Shown: in pieces, positions 15,501 through 23,779 of the stretch
How positions within the stretch are numbered: position 1 is the first letter of the stretch
Layout: each line of letters starts with the position of its first letter
Assembly: GCA_023424135.1 (NCBI GenBank)
Contig: JAFAEH010000252.1
Coordinates: 1-28,184 of the forward strand
Direction of reading: 5' to 3'
Origin: Actinomycetes bacterium
GTDB taxonomy: Bacteria > Actinomycetota > Actinomycetes > Actinomycetales > Cellulomonadaceae
Length of the DNA stretch: 28,184 nucleotides
The notes under the pieces: generated by a model
What the model was told of the DNA's origin: nothing
The model's database searches: none
What the model saw: the letters and a program-made list of their open reading frames with translations, nothing else
Made by a program: the position numbers and the translations under genes

Positions 15501-17264
15501 AAGCGGGTCACGACCGAGGAGGGCGTCGAGGACCAGCCACTTCAGTGGGCGCTGGACGGCAACGACCTCGTGGTGAGGAGCGACCTGCCCGAAGCGCGTG
15601 CACTCGCGATCGTCAATGAGGCTTTCGGCCTCGGCTTGGACCACGCTGAGCTGACCCGAGTGCAGATGGTTGGGCTCGGTCACCGGCTCGAGGGACTCCG
15701 GGCGGAGGCCAAGGCAGCAACGACTGATGCCGAGCGTCTCGAGGTCTACTTCGGGCCCGACACCCTGCGCGAGTCACTCCCCAAGGGGCTCTGGGGGGCG
15801 CTCGAGTCGCAGAATCTCGTGAACGACGAGACATCGCTAGGGGCGCTCTTCCTCACGGTCTACGGCACCGACTCGATCCACCGCTTGCAGGATGCGTTCC
15901 GCGAAGAGGGCTTCGCTGACGTTCCCTCGCAGTGGGCGGGCGGTCAGGCGACGATCTCGTGGCTCCGGAAAATGGGGTTCGGCGCGACGTACGCCGGCCG
16001 CCGCATCCAGCGGCAGGACGACGAGTTCCTCGTGCCGGGGGCCGTCAAGATGAACGGTCTGCACGACTTCCAGGAGAGGATCAGCGGAGAACTCCGCGAG
16101 GTTCTCACAGAGCGCGACCCGGATGGCCACGCCAAGAAGGCCATGGTCGAGTTGCCCACAGGGGCCGGCAAGACCCGCGTGGCCAGCGAGACCGCACTGC
16201 GGCTCTTTATCGAGGGTGCGCTTCGCGGTCCCATTCTCTGGATCGCCCAGTCACAGGAGCTCTGCGAACAGGCCGTGCAGACGTGGAGCACCGTCTGGCG
16301 GTGGCTCGGAGACGAGCGCCCGCTCACGGTCGGCCGGCTGTGGGAGGGCAGGACGGTCCATGAGCCTGAGACAGACTTCAGCGTGATCGTCGCCACGGAT
16401 GCCAAGCTTGAGATGCTCCTCCGCAATCCGGACTACGACTGGCTCGCCGACGCTGCAGCGGTCTTCGTGGACGAGGCACACCGCGCCGGCAACTCCGAGC
16501 GGTACACCCGGATCCTGAGCTGGCTCAGAGTCGCGGGGCGGGAATGGGCCCGTCCGCTCGTCGGCCTCTCCGCGACGCCGTTCAAGGGCGGAAGTGACGG
16601 CACTGACGCACTCGCTGGCCGTTTCGGCCGCCGCAAGCTCACCGCGTTCGACGAGGACCCTTACCGGCAGCTTGCCGAACGGAAGGTTCTCGCGCGCGTT
16701 CAGCGCGAGGTGCTTCAGGGCGTCGAAGTGGCGCTCAGTGACGCCGAGATCAACGACGCCAGGACCCTCCATAGGGTCAGCGACACCGTGATGACGCGGA
16801 TCGGACGCGACCAGGCTCGCATGGCCGCGTTGGTGGAGCACATCTGCAGCTTGGACGAGGACTGGCCAATCCTCGTCTTCACTCCGACCGTCCTCTCCGC
16901 ACAGGTGCTCGCAGCGACGCTCAGGTACCGCGGACGGGATTCGGCGGCCGTCTCAGGCGAGACCGGAAGGCAGCGCCGCCGCGAGATCATCTCGGAGTTC
17001 AAGGACGGGAAGATCCAGGTCCTGACGAACTGTGATCTGCTCACACAGGGCTTCGACGCACCCGGCGTCCGGGCCCTCTACATCGCGAGACCGACGTTCA
17101 GTCCCGGCGCGTACATCCAGATGGTCGGGCGCGGACTCCGCGGACCGGCCAACGGTGGCAAGGAAGAGTGTCTGATCGTCGACCTCGTGGACAACTTCGG
17201 CGAGCTCAACGACCTCCTCGGCTACCGCGAGTACGAGGATCTCTGGCAGGAGCAGCGCAGATGA
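12564..17264 (+). CDS. Sacsin-like GHKL ATPase fused to SF2 DEAH helicase (1566 aa)
   Basis: This is the first gene of the island operon. The N-terminus is a sacsin-type HSP90-like ATP-binding domain: ELVQNAADA with the N-box Asn60, NAGRPFSRDGL in place of the classical DxGxG box, and GRFGLGFKSV (residues 120-129). About 1000 residues follow in which I recognise no domain. The C-terminal 400 residues are an SF2 helicase: Walker A LPTGAGKT (1197-1204), FVDEAH (1301-1306), GLSATPF (1334-1340), and motif VI QMVGRGLRG (from 1519). Energy-driven DNA or protein remodelling in phage defence is inferred from the helicase and the neighbours. The GTG at 12564 is chosen by its ribosome-binding site. The gene overlaps the next by 4 nt. 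A fusion of these two ATPases is not a standard DISARM component. Confidence 0.85.
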   Translation: MDRMAWAPDPGLVEYLRGQLEDTLRSYQAKPDLITEHANHEESIRVGGYANRTLLELVQNAADAIAGSDEGGPHAGRVEIVLDIDRGVLYCANAGRPFSRDGLRSITMAHISGKRGDEIGRFGLGFKSVLAVSDRPQVFSRSVSFEFNSPSAQTELAQAAPGARRYPLLRTAFPVDADQEFADDKVLAELGEWASTVVRLPEAKNLERLRHEIENFATEFLLFVSAVREVRLRVLGSDGLTITHVSRDLGNGLLRIERPDGDGDEWIVQDRMHAPSAHARKEVGEAVSRSEVKVTVALPRQQSRRRIGQFWSYFPLQDRTSASGLFNAPWSVNDDRTTLLRNDYNREILQTIADTFVDLLPRVITGDDPAAHLDYMPARGRESLGFGDETMIAHVRAAVSRRPLIPDASGSLRFGLDLRPLDFAVKFAPKVHEGWALSPNTGKDVPHWRCYSTETRATRLRDLFIAGMEDDFAVEGSRDQLRALDRLPKRGLLAWLREWAEGTDPVSAANALRTVMGHRSLESIEQAKVILTTDGPRAITDRDLVFLHQQGDVHLDGAVFVDPEFLSQPGVEALLKQAGFRDMDPETVLNARVAALPDAPSPAELEALWEAVLDVPVHAAAKILERHSTKVKVPTKDGAWARPVGVFDIPEALGGELASRLLDRERCLPEVAHRIGVIQEPVVNFLEEQEPLRDDYRDWVRAHLNSKLGPGDRAIERIDLEPGQGPGPFSVLLMLHRAEASPALREHWTVRLMELGDRPWICEDVDSARIYEVQSPVRWAVEHAGLVRTTRGFAAPGQAAHPSLLRFEALLPLFRGPGRVADALGLPSELERVAPEVLRASLEAPVFADMVADDTLVEFILTAVPVAFPNGGRPASIPARVGRVVEPRSPETVYVASSEDERKYLAARGRPYLFAEATEAEALVATVGCRRFEDSFAFSMVIDGLQASQPIRDVFTGLRSGHVGESVAHASIARAMQITKRVTTEEGVEDQPLQWALDGNDLVVRSDLPEARALAIVNEAFGLGLDHAELTRVQMVGLGHRLEGLRAEAKAATTDAERLEVYFGPDTLRESLPKGLWGALESQNLVNDETSLGALFLTVYGTDSIHRLQDAFREEGFADVPSQWAGGQATISWLRKMGFGATYAGRRIQRQDDEFLVPGAVKMNGLHDFQERISGELREVLTERDPDGHAKKAMVELPTGAGKTRVASETALRLFIEGALRGPILWIAQSQELCEQAVQTWSTVWRWLGDERPLTVGRLWEGRTVHEPETDFSVIVATDAKLEMLLRNPDYDWLADAAAVFVDEAHRAGNSERYTRILSWLRVAGREWARPLVGLSATPFKGGSDGTDALAGRFGRRKLTAFDEDPYRQLAERKVLARVQREVLQGVEVALSDAEINDARTLHRVSDTVMTRIGRDQARMAALVEHICSLDEDWPILVFTPTVLSAQVLAATLRYRGRDSAAVSGETGRQRRREIISEFKDGKIQVLTNCDLLTQGFDAPGVRALYIARPTFSPGAYIQMVGRGLRGPANGGKEECLIVDLVDNFGELNDLLGYREYEDLWQEQRR

Positions 17265-18778
17265 TCCTCTCCCCCGACCAGGTCGACATCGAGCGCACCG
17301 CCACGAGCGACGCCGAGCGTCGTGTGGCACGCCTCCTCCGGGGCGTCGAGGGGGATCCCGATGCGGTCGCCTTCCACTCGATCAAGCTGCGTTCCCACGC
17401 CTACAAGCAGCAGGCGGAAGCCGACTTCGTCGTCCTCTGGCACGGGGTTGTCGTCGTCGTCGAGGTCAAGGGCGGCGGGGTGCGCAAACACGAGGGCACC
17501 TGGTACTCGATCGACCGGCGTGACGAGTGGCACCGCCTGCCCACTTCGCCGATGGAGCAGGCCAGGTCGGCCGCGTATGCGCTGCGCGACATCCTCACCG
17601 AGGAGGGGGTCGGCTGGTACGCCCACGAGGCGGTGGTCATCACACCGGACATCGAGCCGCCGCCCCACTCAACTGAATGGGCGCCCACCCATTGGCTCGC
17701 GAAGGACGAGATGAGCACCGACGGCCTCAGGGCCGCTCTCGACACCGTCGCCGCCGGAGCCCGCCGGCCACCGACGGGCCGCAAACTCGCGCGGGCCGAT
17801 GACCTGCGTGTCCGGCTCTTCGGAGAGTTCACCCGGATCCCTGTGATCGACGCACTTCGCGGCGCGGTCCTCGACGAGCAGAACCGCGCGACCGAGGCGC
17901 AGGCAAGGGTGCTCGCCACCCTCGCACGCAATCCCAGAGTGCTCGTGACGGGTGGTGCTGGGACGGGCAAGTCCGTGGTTCTCGCCGAGGCCGCCAAGCA
18001 GGACGCCGACCTCGGCCGTGCCACGCTGATCACCTACAGGTCGCCAGGCCTTTCCGCGTTCTTCGCACAGCGGGTCGCCGGCCGCGACATCCACCTCGTC
18101 GCCTTCGACGACCTACCCGACGACCGCACGTTCGACTCCGTGTTCGTCGACGAGGCGCAGGACCTCATGAACGCCCAGGGGATGGACCGACTCGACGGCG
18201 TGATCCGCGGCGGCCGATCCTCCGGCCGATGGCGGATGTTCCTCGACCCGAACAACCAGGCCCACGTGGACGGGGAGTTCGACGAGGACGTGCTCGCGCT
18301 GGTCGCGGACGACGCGACGACCGTCGACCTGGACGTCAACGTCCGCAACACCAAGGCGATCGTCCACGTCGTGCAGGAGTACCTCGGCGCCGACATCGGC
18401 GACCCCGGCATCGTGCACGGCGAGAAGGTCCATTGGGTGACCTCCACGAACGGCGGCCTGGCGGAAGCCGGTGAGCTAGCCAGCAGGTTGGTGGCGGACG
18501 GGGTGAGGCGCGACAACATCTGGATCGTCGACGTCGGGTCCACCGCCGCCCCTCTCCGCAATGAGCGTGGCGTGCTCGTCACCAACCCCAGGCACGCCAA
18601 GGGCCTCGAAGCGGAACACGTCATCGTGTGCGGGCTGCCCGAGGTATTCGATGCCCGGGGCACGGCAGCGCTCTACGTCGCGGTCACGAGGGCTCGCGTG
18701 GCCCTGCACGTGGTTGCCTCGGACCCGGAGATGGCGCGGCTCAAGGATCTCGTCCGACGGAGGATGGTGGCGGAGTGA
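17261..18778 (+). CDS. NERD nuclease-SF1 (UvrD-like) helicase fusion
   Basis: This 505-aa protein has an N-terminal NERD domain, a nuclease-related fold of the PD-(D/E)XK group, with Asp55 (EADFVVL) and Glu68-x-Lys70 (VVVVEVKGG) in catalytic spacing. An SF1 helicase domain follows: Walker A GGAGTGKS (231-238), VDEAQD with Asp297/Glu298, and the C-terminal KGLEAEHVIV and YVAVTRAR motifs V and VI. It lacks the long insertions of full UvrD. A role in unwinding and cutting foreign DNA is inferred. The start codon ATG overlaps the upstream TGA (ATGA), and the stop overlaps the following GTG. This tight coupling argues for fixed stoichiometry with the neighbouring DISARM-like proteins. Confidence 0.87.
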   Translation: MILSPDQVDIERTATSDAERRVARLLRGVEGDPDAVAFHSIKLRSHAYKQQAEADFVVLWHGVVVVVEVKGGGVRKHEGTWYSIDRRDEWHRLPTSPMEQARSAAYALRDILTEEGVGWYAHEAVVITPDIEPPPHSTEWAPTHWLAKDEMSTDGLRAALDTVAAGARRPPTGRKLARADDLRVRLFGEFTRIPVIDALRGAVLDEQNRATEAQARVLATLARNPRVLVTGGAGTGKSVVLAEAAKQDADLGRATLITYRSPGLSAFFAQRVAGRDIHLVAFDDLPDDRTFDSVFVDEAQDLMNAQGMDRLDGVIRGGRSSGRWRMFLDPNNQAHVDGEFDEDVLALVADDATTVDLDVNVRNTKAIVHVVQEYLGADIGDPGIVHGEKVHWVTSTNGGLAEAGELASRLVADGVRRDNIWIVDVGSTAAPLRNERGVLVTNPRHAKGLEAEHVIVCGLPEVFDARGTAALYVAVTRARVALHVVASDPEMARLKDLVRRRMVAE

Positions 18779-21700
18779 CGCTCACGGCGGAACAGGCGGC
18801 GGCACTGGCCCATCTACGTGGCGCGTACGTCGGCCCCGAGGGAGGGCCGGAGGAGGTCGTGGAGAACCCGCCGAACCTGCGCTACTCCGTGGGCATCCTC
18901 TTCCCCCGGGAGGTGCCGGATCACCCGGACACGAGCCCGGAACCCAACGTCGATGCGGACGTGCCCGGATCCGACGTCGAGGAGGACGGTGCGGGAGTCC
19001 CCCTCGCCGAGGACTGGCGCCCGTCGTCGGTGGCGATCTCGTTCGTCACGGACGGCACATCCGTCCTGTGCGATCTCACCGGAGCCACCTACGAGGACGT
19101 CCGTGGCGACGGGCCTCCGGCTTGGCAGCGACGCCCCTTCGAGGTCCGAGCCCTCGAACTCTCCGACGACCGCCCGCCCGAGACGCTCACGGTACGCGGT
19201 GTGCCCGTCGAGATCGGCGCCCGGTGGCGGACCTACCGGTCGGGGCGCCTCGTGACGGTTCATGCCAGGGTCCTCTCGACCTCGCTCGGAGACGACCGTC
19301 TCGACGTGCCCCTGACCTTGTTCCAGGTGGCACTGTCGGTCACGGCCGCGTCCGGCCACCGCTTCCTCGAGTACGACGTGAGGCGCTCGCTGGACATCGA
19401 CGAGGAGTCGGCGGAGCTGCGCGTCCGGTACCGCAACCGGAAGGTCTACGCGGTTGGCCACGGGATGGCCGCAGATTGGGAACTCATCGGGTCCGACTGC
19501 TCGAAGGTGTTCCTCGATCCGGTGCCGGCGTTCGTGGTACCGGCGGTCGAAGTGACAGGGTTCCGCCCGGGCACGGCCGAGGACCAGGCCCTGGAACTCA
19601 AACACCTGGCTCGGATCGACACCGAGCCGGGCGCAGTCCTTCCTTCCCTGGACGCCTTCCTGCGTGCCTTTGAGAAGTGGGTCGAGGCAGAAGAACTGCG
19701 GGCCGACGCCCTGGGCGACGACGCACCTGTCGCCCGCACCATCGCCGATCGCGCGCGGACGACCGCCAGCCGGATGAGTGAGGGGGTCGAGCTACTGCGC
19801 GCACCCGAGAATGCGCTCCATCGCACTGCGTTCGCCCTCGGCATGGCGGCGATGCGCCTGCAGATGCTCCAGGCGATGGCGCAGCGTGGCGACGAACGTC
19901 GCGAGCCCCGCTGGCGGCCCTTCCAGTTGGGGTTCCTGCTGGTCGCGCTCGCCTCGACCCTCGACGACGACCACGACGATCGAGAACTCGTGGACCTCAT
20001 CTGGTTCCCCACCGGTGGCGGGAAGACCGAGGCCTACCTCGCCCTCGCCGCCACGGAGGTCTTCCGGCGGCGACTCGAGCACGGCACAGCTGGCGCGGGC
20101 ACCGCCGTGATCACGCGGTACACCCTCCGGTTGCTCACTGCACAGCAGTTCCAGCGGACCGCGGCGCTCGTCTGCGCGATGGAGCTCCTCAGACGGCCCG
20201 GCCGGTTGCACGACACGCGAGTGAAGGGAATGCCGCGCTTCACCATCGGTCTCTGGGTCGGCAACCAGGTGACGCCAGGCAGCCGCGCCGAGGCCAAGGG
20301 TGCACTGGACAGACTGCACAAGGCGGCGCGGCCCGACGAAGCGAACCAGTTCCAGATCGAGAGTTGCCCCTGGTGCGGCGCCCCGCTCCTGCCGCCGAGG
20401 CACTCGACCGATCGAACGCTCTACGGGCTGCGCCTCGACGGCCACGACACCGTCATCCACTGCACGGACCAGGCATGCCCGTTCGCCGACGAGCTACCCG
20501 TCGCGGTTGTGGACGAGGTCATCTACGACGACCCGCCGACGATCGTGCTCGCCACTGTGGACAAGTTCGCGCGCCTCCAGTTCCGACCGGAGGCCGGGCG
20601 CATCCTCGGCATCGGGACGCCCTACCGCCAGCCCTCCCTGGTCATCCAGGACGAGCTGCACCTCCTGTCCGGGCCGCTCGGCACCACCGTGGCTGTCTTC
20701 GACTCCGTCATCCAGGTGCTCCTCTCCCGCGGCGGCTCGAGGCCGAAGATCGTCGCCTCGACCGCCACCATCCGGTCGTCGGCGGAGCAGGTCTCCGGGC
20801 TCTACGGGCGACCGGTCAGCCTCTACCCTCCAGCCGGTATCGACGACGACCAGACCTTCTTCTCCCGACCCGTCGCGACGGGCGAGGGAAGGCTCTACGT
20901 AGGCCTCATGCCGCAGTCGACCTCGCAGGCTTCGGCCCTGGTGGCCGCTGCTTCACCACTCCTCGAGCTTCCCGGAGCGTTGTCACGCACGGCCGGTACC
21001 AACAGCTCCAAGGACGCCTACTGGACGGCCGTTCTCTATCACAACAGTCTCCGAGAGCTCGGCCGCTCCGGAGCCCTCGTCGCCGATGACGTGAACGCAC
21101 GGCTTGAGGCACGCGCCGGGCGACTCGGGCTGGAACCGCGGGTCGTCAGAGCGGACCGAGTGGTCGAACTCACCAGCCGACAAGAGGCCGAGGAACTTCC
21201 GAAGCACCTGCGGGCGCTCAGCCGCAGCGCCGACGAGTCGGACTCGGCCGTGGACGTGGTTCTGTCCTCCAACATGCTGTCCGTCGGAATCGACGTGCCT
21301 CGCTTGAGCCTCATGCTGATGGTGGGCCAGCCGAAGACGACGGCCGAGTACATCCAGGCGACCAGCCGGGTGGGGCGCGGCGCCGTACGCGGTCTCGTCG
21401 TCACCCTGTTCAGATCCAACCGCGCGCGCGACCGTTCCCACTTCGAGACGTTCCGCGCCTACCACGAGGCCCTCTACCGGAGCGTCGAGCCGACGAGCGT
21501 GACGCCATGGTCGGTGTCCTCCCGCGCCCGATCACTCGGAGGCGCAGTCGTCGCGGCGCTTCGACAGTCGGTCCCCGCTCTCGCTGCGAACGACGCGGCT
21601 GGCAGGTTCGACCTCAGCGACGTCCATCTCCAGCCGGCAATCAACGACGTGCTCGATCCATTGCTCGATCTCGTCCGACGCGCCGACCCCACCGAGGCGG

Positions 21701-21948
21701 ACGAAACCGAGGACGAGTTGCGATCGCTCATTCGCGATTGGGACAGGCGCGCCGCCGCGTCCCGTGAGTCCGGGACGCCCCTCCTGTACGACCGGCGGAA
21801 GGCTGACGATCTGGGACTGCTCAAGCGCTTCGGCCAACAGGGCGAAGGTTGGCTGGTCGCCGACTCGATGCGTTCGGTCGATCCCAACGTCGCGGTCGAG
21901 GTTCACGAGCCGATGGAGGAGGTCCCCGGTGGAACGCATTCAGCATGA
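18775..21948 (+). CDS. drmA: DrmA-like DISARM helicase
   Basis: This 1057-aa helicase is of the type that forms the DISARM core with a DUF1998 partner. Motifs: Walker A PTGGGKTEA (from 412), a zinc-knuckle-like insertion CPWC (531-534) with C-x4-C (563-568), DELH (626-629) as the Walker B, STATIRS (from 662), SVGIDVP, and QATSRVGRG (861-869). The first 400 residues have no obvious fold and contain an acidic stretch. In known DISARM, DrmA with DrmB loads on DNA and restricts unmodified phage DNA. Assignment rests on these motifs, the size and the adjacent drmB-like gene. It starts with GTG inside the preceding stop (GTGA), and its end overlaps the next gene by 20 nt. Confidence 0.82.
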   Translation: MTLTAEQAAALAHLRGAYVGPEGGPEEVVENPPNLRYSVGILFPREVPDHPDTSPEPNVDADVPGSDVEEDGAGVPLAEDWRPSSVAISFVTDGTSVLCDLTGATYEDVRGDGPPAWQRRPFEVRALELSDDRPPETLTVRGVPVEIGARWRTYRSGRLVTVHARVLSTSLGDDRLDVPLTLFQVALSVTAASGHRFLEYDVRRSLDIDEESAELRVRYRNRKVYAVGHGMAADWELIGSDCSKVFLDPVPAFVVPAVEVTGFRPGTAEDQALELKHLARIDTEPGAVLPSLDAFLRAFEKWVEAEELRADALGDDAPVARTIADRARTTASRMSEGVELLRAPENALHRTAFALGMAAMRLQMLQAMAQRGDERREPRWRPFQLGFLLVALASTLDDDHDDRELVDLIWFPTGGGKTEAYLALAATEVFRRRLEHGTAGAGTAVITRYTLRLLTAQQFQRTAALVCAMELLRRPGRLHDTRVKGMPRFTIGLWVGNQVTPGSRAEAKGALDRLHKAARPDEANQFQIESCPWCGAPLLPPRHSTDRTLYGLRLDGHDTVIHCTDQACPFADELPVAVVDEVIYDDPPTIVLATVDKFARLQFRPEAGRILGIGTPYRQPSLVIQDELHLLSGPLGTTVAVFDSVIQVLLSRGGSRPKIVASTATIRSSAEQVSGLYGRPVSLYPPAGIDDDQTFFSRPVATGEGRLYVGLMPQSTSQASALVAAASPLLELPGALSRTAGTNSSKDAYWTAVLYHNSLRELGRSGALVADDVNARLEARAGRLGLEPRVVRADRVVELTSRQEAEELPKHLRALSRSADESDSAVDVVLSSNMLSVGIDVPRLSLMLMVGQPKTTAEYIQATSRVGRGAVRGLVVTLFRSNRARDRSHFETFRAYHEALYRSVEPTSVTPWSVSSRARSLGGAVVAALRQSVPALAANDAAGRFDLSDVHLQPAINDVLDPLLDLVRRADPTEADETEDELRSLIRDWDRRAAASRESGTPLLYDRRKADDLGLLKRFGQQGEGWLVADSMRSVDPNVAVEVHEPMEEVPGGTHSA

Positions 21949-23734
21949 GTTGCGCCTGTCCGAGACGGTCTCGCCCTTCGGTGTCGGGGCGATCGTGGAT
22001 GTGCGGGGCGAGTCCCTCATCGCTCCCGATACGTCTTGGTGGGACAAGAAGTCCGCACCCGAGATCAGCTGCCCCCGGCTCGTCGACCGACTCGGCGGCG
22101 GGGTGCTCCGGCAAGCCCCTGCCCACGCCGACCGGGCCGGCAAGGACACCGCCAGCCTCCTCTACTGGCGCTTCCCAGCGTGGCGGTTCTGCGAGCGGTG
22201 TGGCGCGCTCTCCAAGTTGACCGGGAAGGACAAGGGCCGCTGGCGTAACCGTTGCGAATGCGGCGGCGGACTCGTCCCCATGCGGTACGTAGCCGTGTGT
22301 ACCCAAGGCAGCCACATCCAGGACATCCCCTGGTTCATGTGGGCGCACCGCGGTCACGACGACGGCGTGACGGACGCGGTCCGCTTCTGCCGGGCCTACA
22401 AGGAACTCCGCTTCGTGCGCTCGACCAAGCACGGTGAAGGGCTCGCCTCACTCCGGGTCGTCTGCGGAGGCTGCAAGCGCTCGCGCGCGCTCTCCCAGCT
22501 CCTCGGTCGGGACGCCCTCCTGCGTGACGGCATCAAGTGTGACGGCAGGCAGCCGTGGCAGGAAGAGCACGATGGCGTGGCCTGTGAGCACCGTCTCGTC
22601 GCAACCCAGCGCGGCGCGACGGGCAACTACATCGCCGAGCGACTCGCCGCACTGGACATCCCCGAGGAACGTCCACAGTCGGAGGAGCTGGCACGGAGGA
22701 TCCGCGACCACGCGTTCTTCGCGAAGGTCGTGTCCGACAACGGAGGACCCCAGGCCGAGTTGGTGGCCGGCTGGATCGCGGCCGATCTGGGCACCACCCC
22801 CGAGGAGGTGCTCCGCGTCGCCTCCTCAGCGGACGATGACGGACCGCCTCTGCTGGACCTGAAGGACGGCGAGTGGGCGGCGTTCCAGAAGAAGCTCGGA
22901 TCAGGACGGGATCGGAGCGCGGGAGACTTCGTCGTCGACGGGTGGAGCGTCGAACCGCTGCCGGCAGTACCGAGCTCGCTCACCGCGCGGTTGACCGCGG
23001 TGGGACAGGTTCGCCGGGTTCGGGAGGTGCGGGCGCTCCGGGGCTTCCGGCGGCACGATGCTGCAGCGGACTTCGTTCCGGCCGACCTGGACCGCGCGCC
23101 CCATCACAGGCCCGTGTACCCGACAGTCGAGATGTTCGGGGAGGGCATCTTCCTCCGGTTCGACGAGGCCGAGATCTCGGCCTGGGAAGCGCTCCCCGAG
23201 GTCCGCCGTCGCGCAGCAATCCTCATGGATCGGCGCGCCGCAAGTCCCTGGGCGCAGCGTCTCGACGCACCCGAGCCACGCTTCGTCGCGTTGCACACGC
23301 TCGCCCACCTGCTGATCAGGAGGCTCGCGTTCGAGAGCGGGTATGCGTCGGCCGCGCTGCAGGAGCGCATTTACGCAAACTCCGAGCGGACAGACAAGAC
23401 GGCTGGCGTGCTCATCTACACGGCGGCCGGAGACGCCCAAGGAACGCTGGGAGGGCTGGTCCGTCTCGGTCACCCGCGAAAGCTACTGCCTCTGGTCCTG
23501 GCTTCCCTCGACGACGCCGACGTCTGCTCCAACGACCCGGTCTGCATCGAGAGCGACCGACAGGGCTCATCACAGCTGAATCTCTCCGCCTGCCACGGGT
23601 GCAGTCTCGTGAGCGAGACCTCGTGCGAGACCTCGAACCGCCTGCTCGATCGGCAGCTGCTGCTCGGTGGCTCCGCCGTTCCTGGGTTCCTTGAGCAGTC
23701 GCTGCGGGACTTCCGCGGTGCCGATCGAGACTGA
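21929..23734 (+). CDS. drmB: DrmB-like DUF1998 protein
   Basis: This 601-aa protein matches DrmB in length, N-terminal pattern (ERIQHELRLSETVSPFGVGA then DTSWW) and C-terminal DUF1998 region (VALHTLAHLLIRRL, then GTLGGLVRLGHP). Cysteine pairs suggest several zinc sites: C88/C91 with C109/C111, C179/C182, and a C-terminal cluster (C533, C555, C558, C566). In DISARM, DrmB binds DrmA. The GTG at 21929 is chosen because GGAGGAGG (21915-21922) lies just upstream; it overlaps the drmA end by 20 nt. No drmC (phospholipase D-like) gene follows, in contrast to known DISARM loci. Confidence 0.88.
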   Translation: MERIQHELRLSETVSPFGVGAIVDVRGESLIAPDTSWWDKKSAPEISCPRLVDRLGGGVLRQAPAHADRAGKDTASLLYWRFPAWRFCERCGALSKLTGKDKGRWRNRCECGGGLVPMRYVAVCTQGSHIQDIPWFMWAHRGHDDGVTDAVRFCRAYKELRFVRSTKHGEGLASLRVVCGGCKRSRALSQLLGRDALLRDGIKCDGRQPWQEEHDGVACEHRLVATQRGATGNYIAERLAALDIPEERPQSEELARRIRDHAFFAKVVSDNGGPQAELVAGWIAADLGTTPEEVLRVASSADDDGPPLLDLKDGEWAAFQKKLGSGRDRSAGDFVVDGWSVEPLPAVPSSLTARLTAVGQVRRVREVRALRGFRRHDAAADFVPADLDRAPHHRPVYPTVEMFGEGIFLRFDEAEISAWEALPEVRRRAAILMDRRAASPWAQRLDAPEPRFVALHTLAHLLIRRLAFESGYASAALQERIYANSERTDKTAGVLIYTAAGDAQGTLGGLVRLGHPRKLLPLVLASLDDADVCSNDPVCIESDRQGSSQLNLSACHGCSLVSETSCETSNRLLDRQLLLGGSAVPGFLEQSLRDFRGADRD

Positions 23735-23739
23735 GTCTC
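23727..23739. repeat. Palindrome over the drmB stop, upstream of the NaeI-type gene
   Basis: GAGACT-G-AGTCTC is a perfect 6-bp inverted repeat with a 1-nt centre, spanning the drmB stop codon and about 30 nt before the candidate -10 of the restriction gene. It suits a dimeric protein-binding site better than a hairpin. Confidence 0.4.
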
Positions 23740-23767
23740 CCCCTGATGGTGCGAACCGGCGCGGCAC

Positions 23768-23773
23768 TACGCT
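23768..23773 (+). promoter_or_regulatory. Candidate leaderless promoter of the restriction endonuclease
   Basis: TACGCT (TANNNT) ends 6 nt before the ATG at 23780, and no ribosome-binding site precedes that ATG. Both facts fit a leaderless transcript separate from the four-gene operon. No good -35 is visible. Confidence 0.45.
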
Positions 23774-23779
23774 CGGGCC

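Noticed and set aside
23735..23779. Search for a drmC (phospholipase D-like) gene after drmB
   Set aside because: Only 45 nt separate drmB from the NaeI-type gene, and no HKD motif is seen elsewhere in the island.
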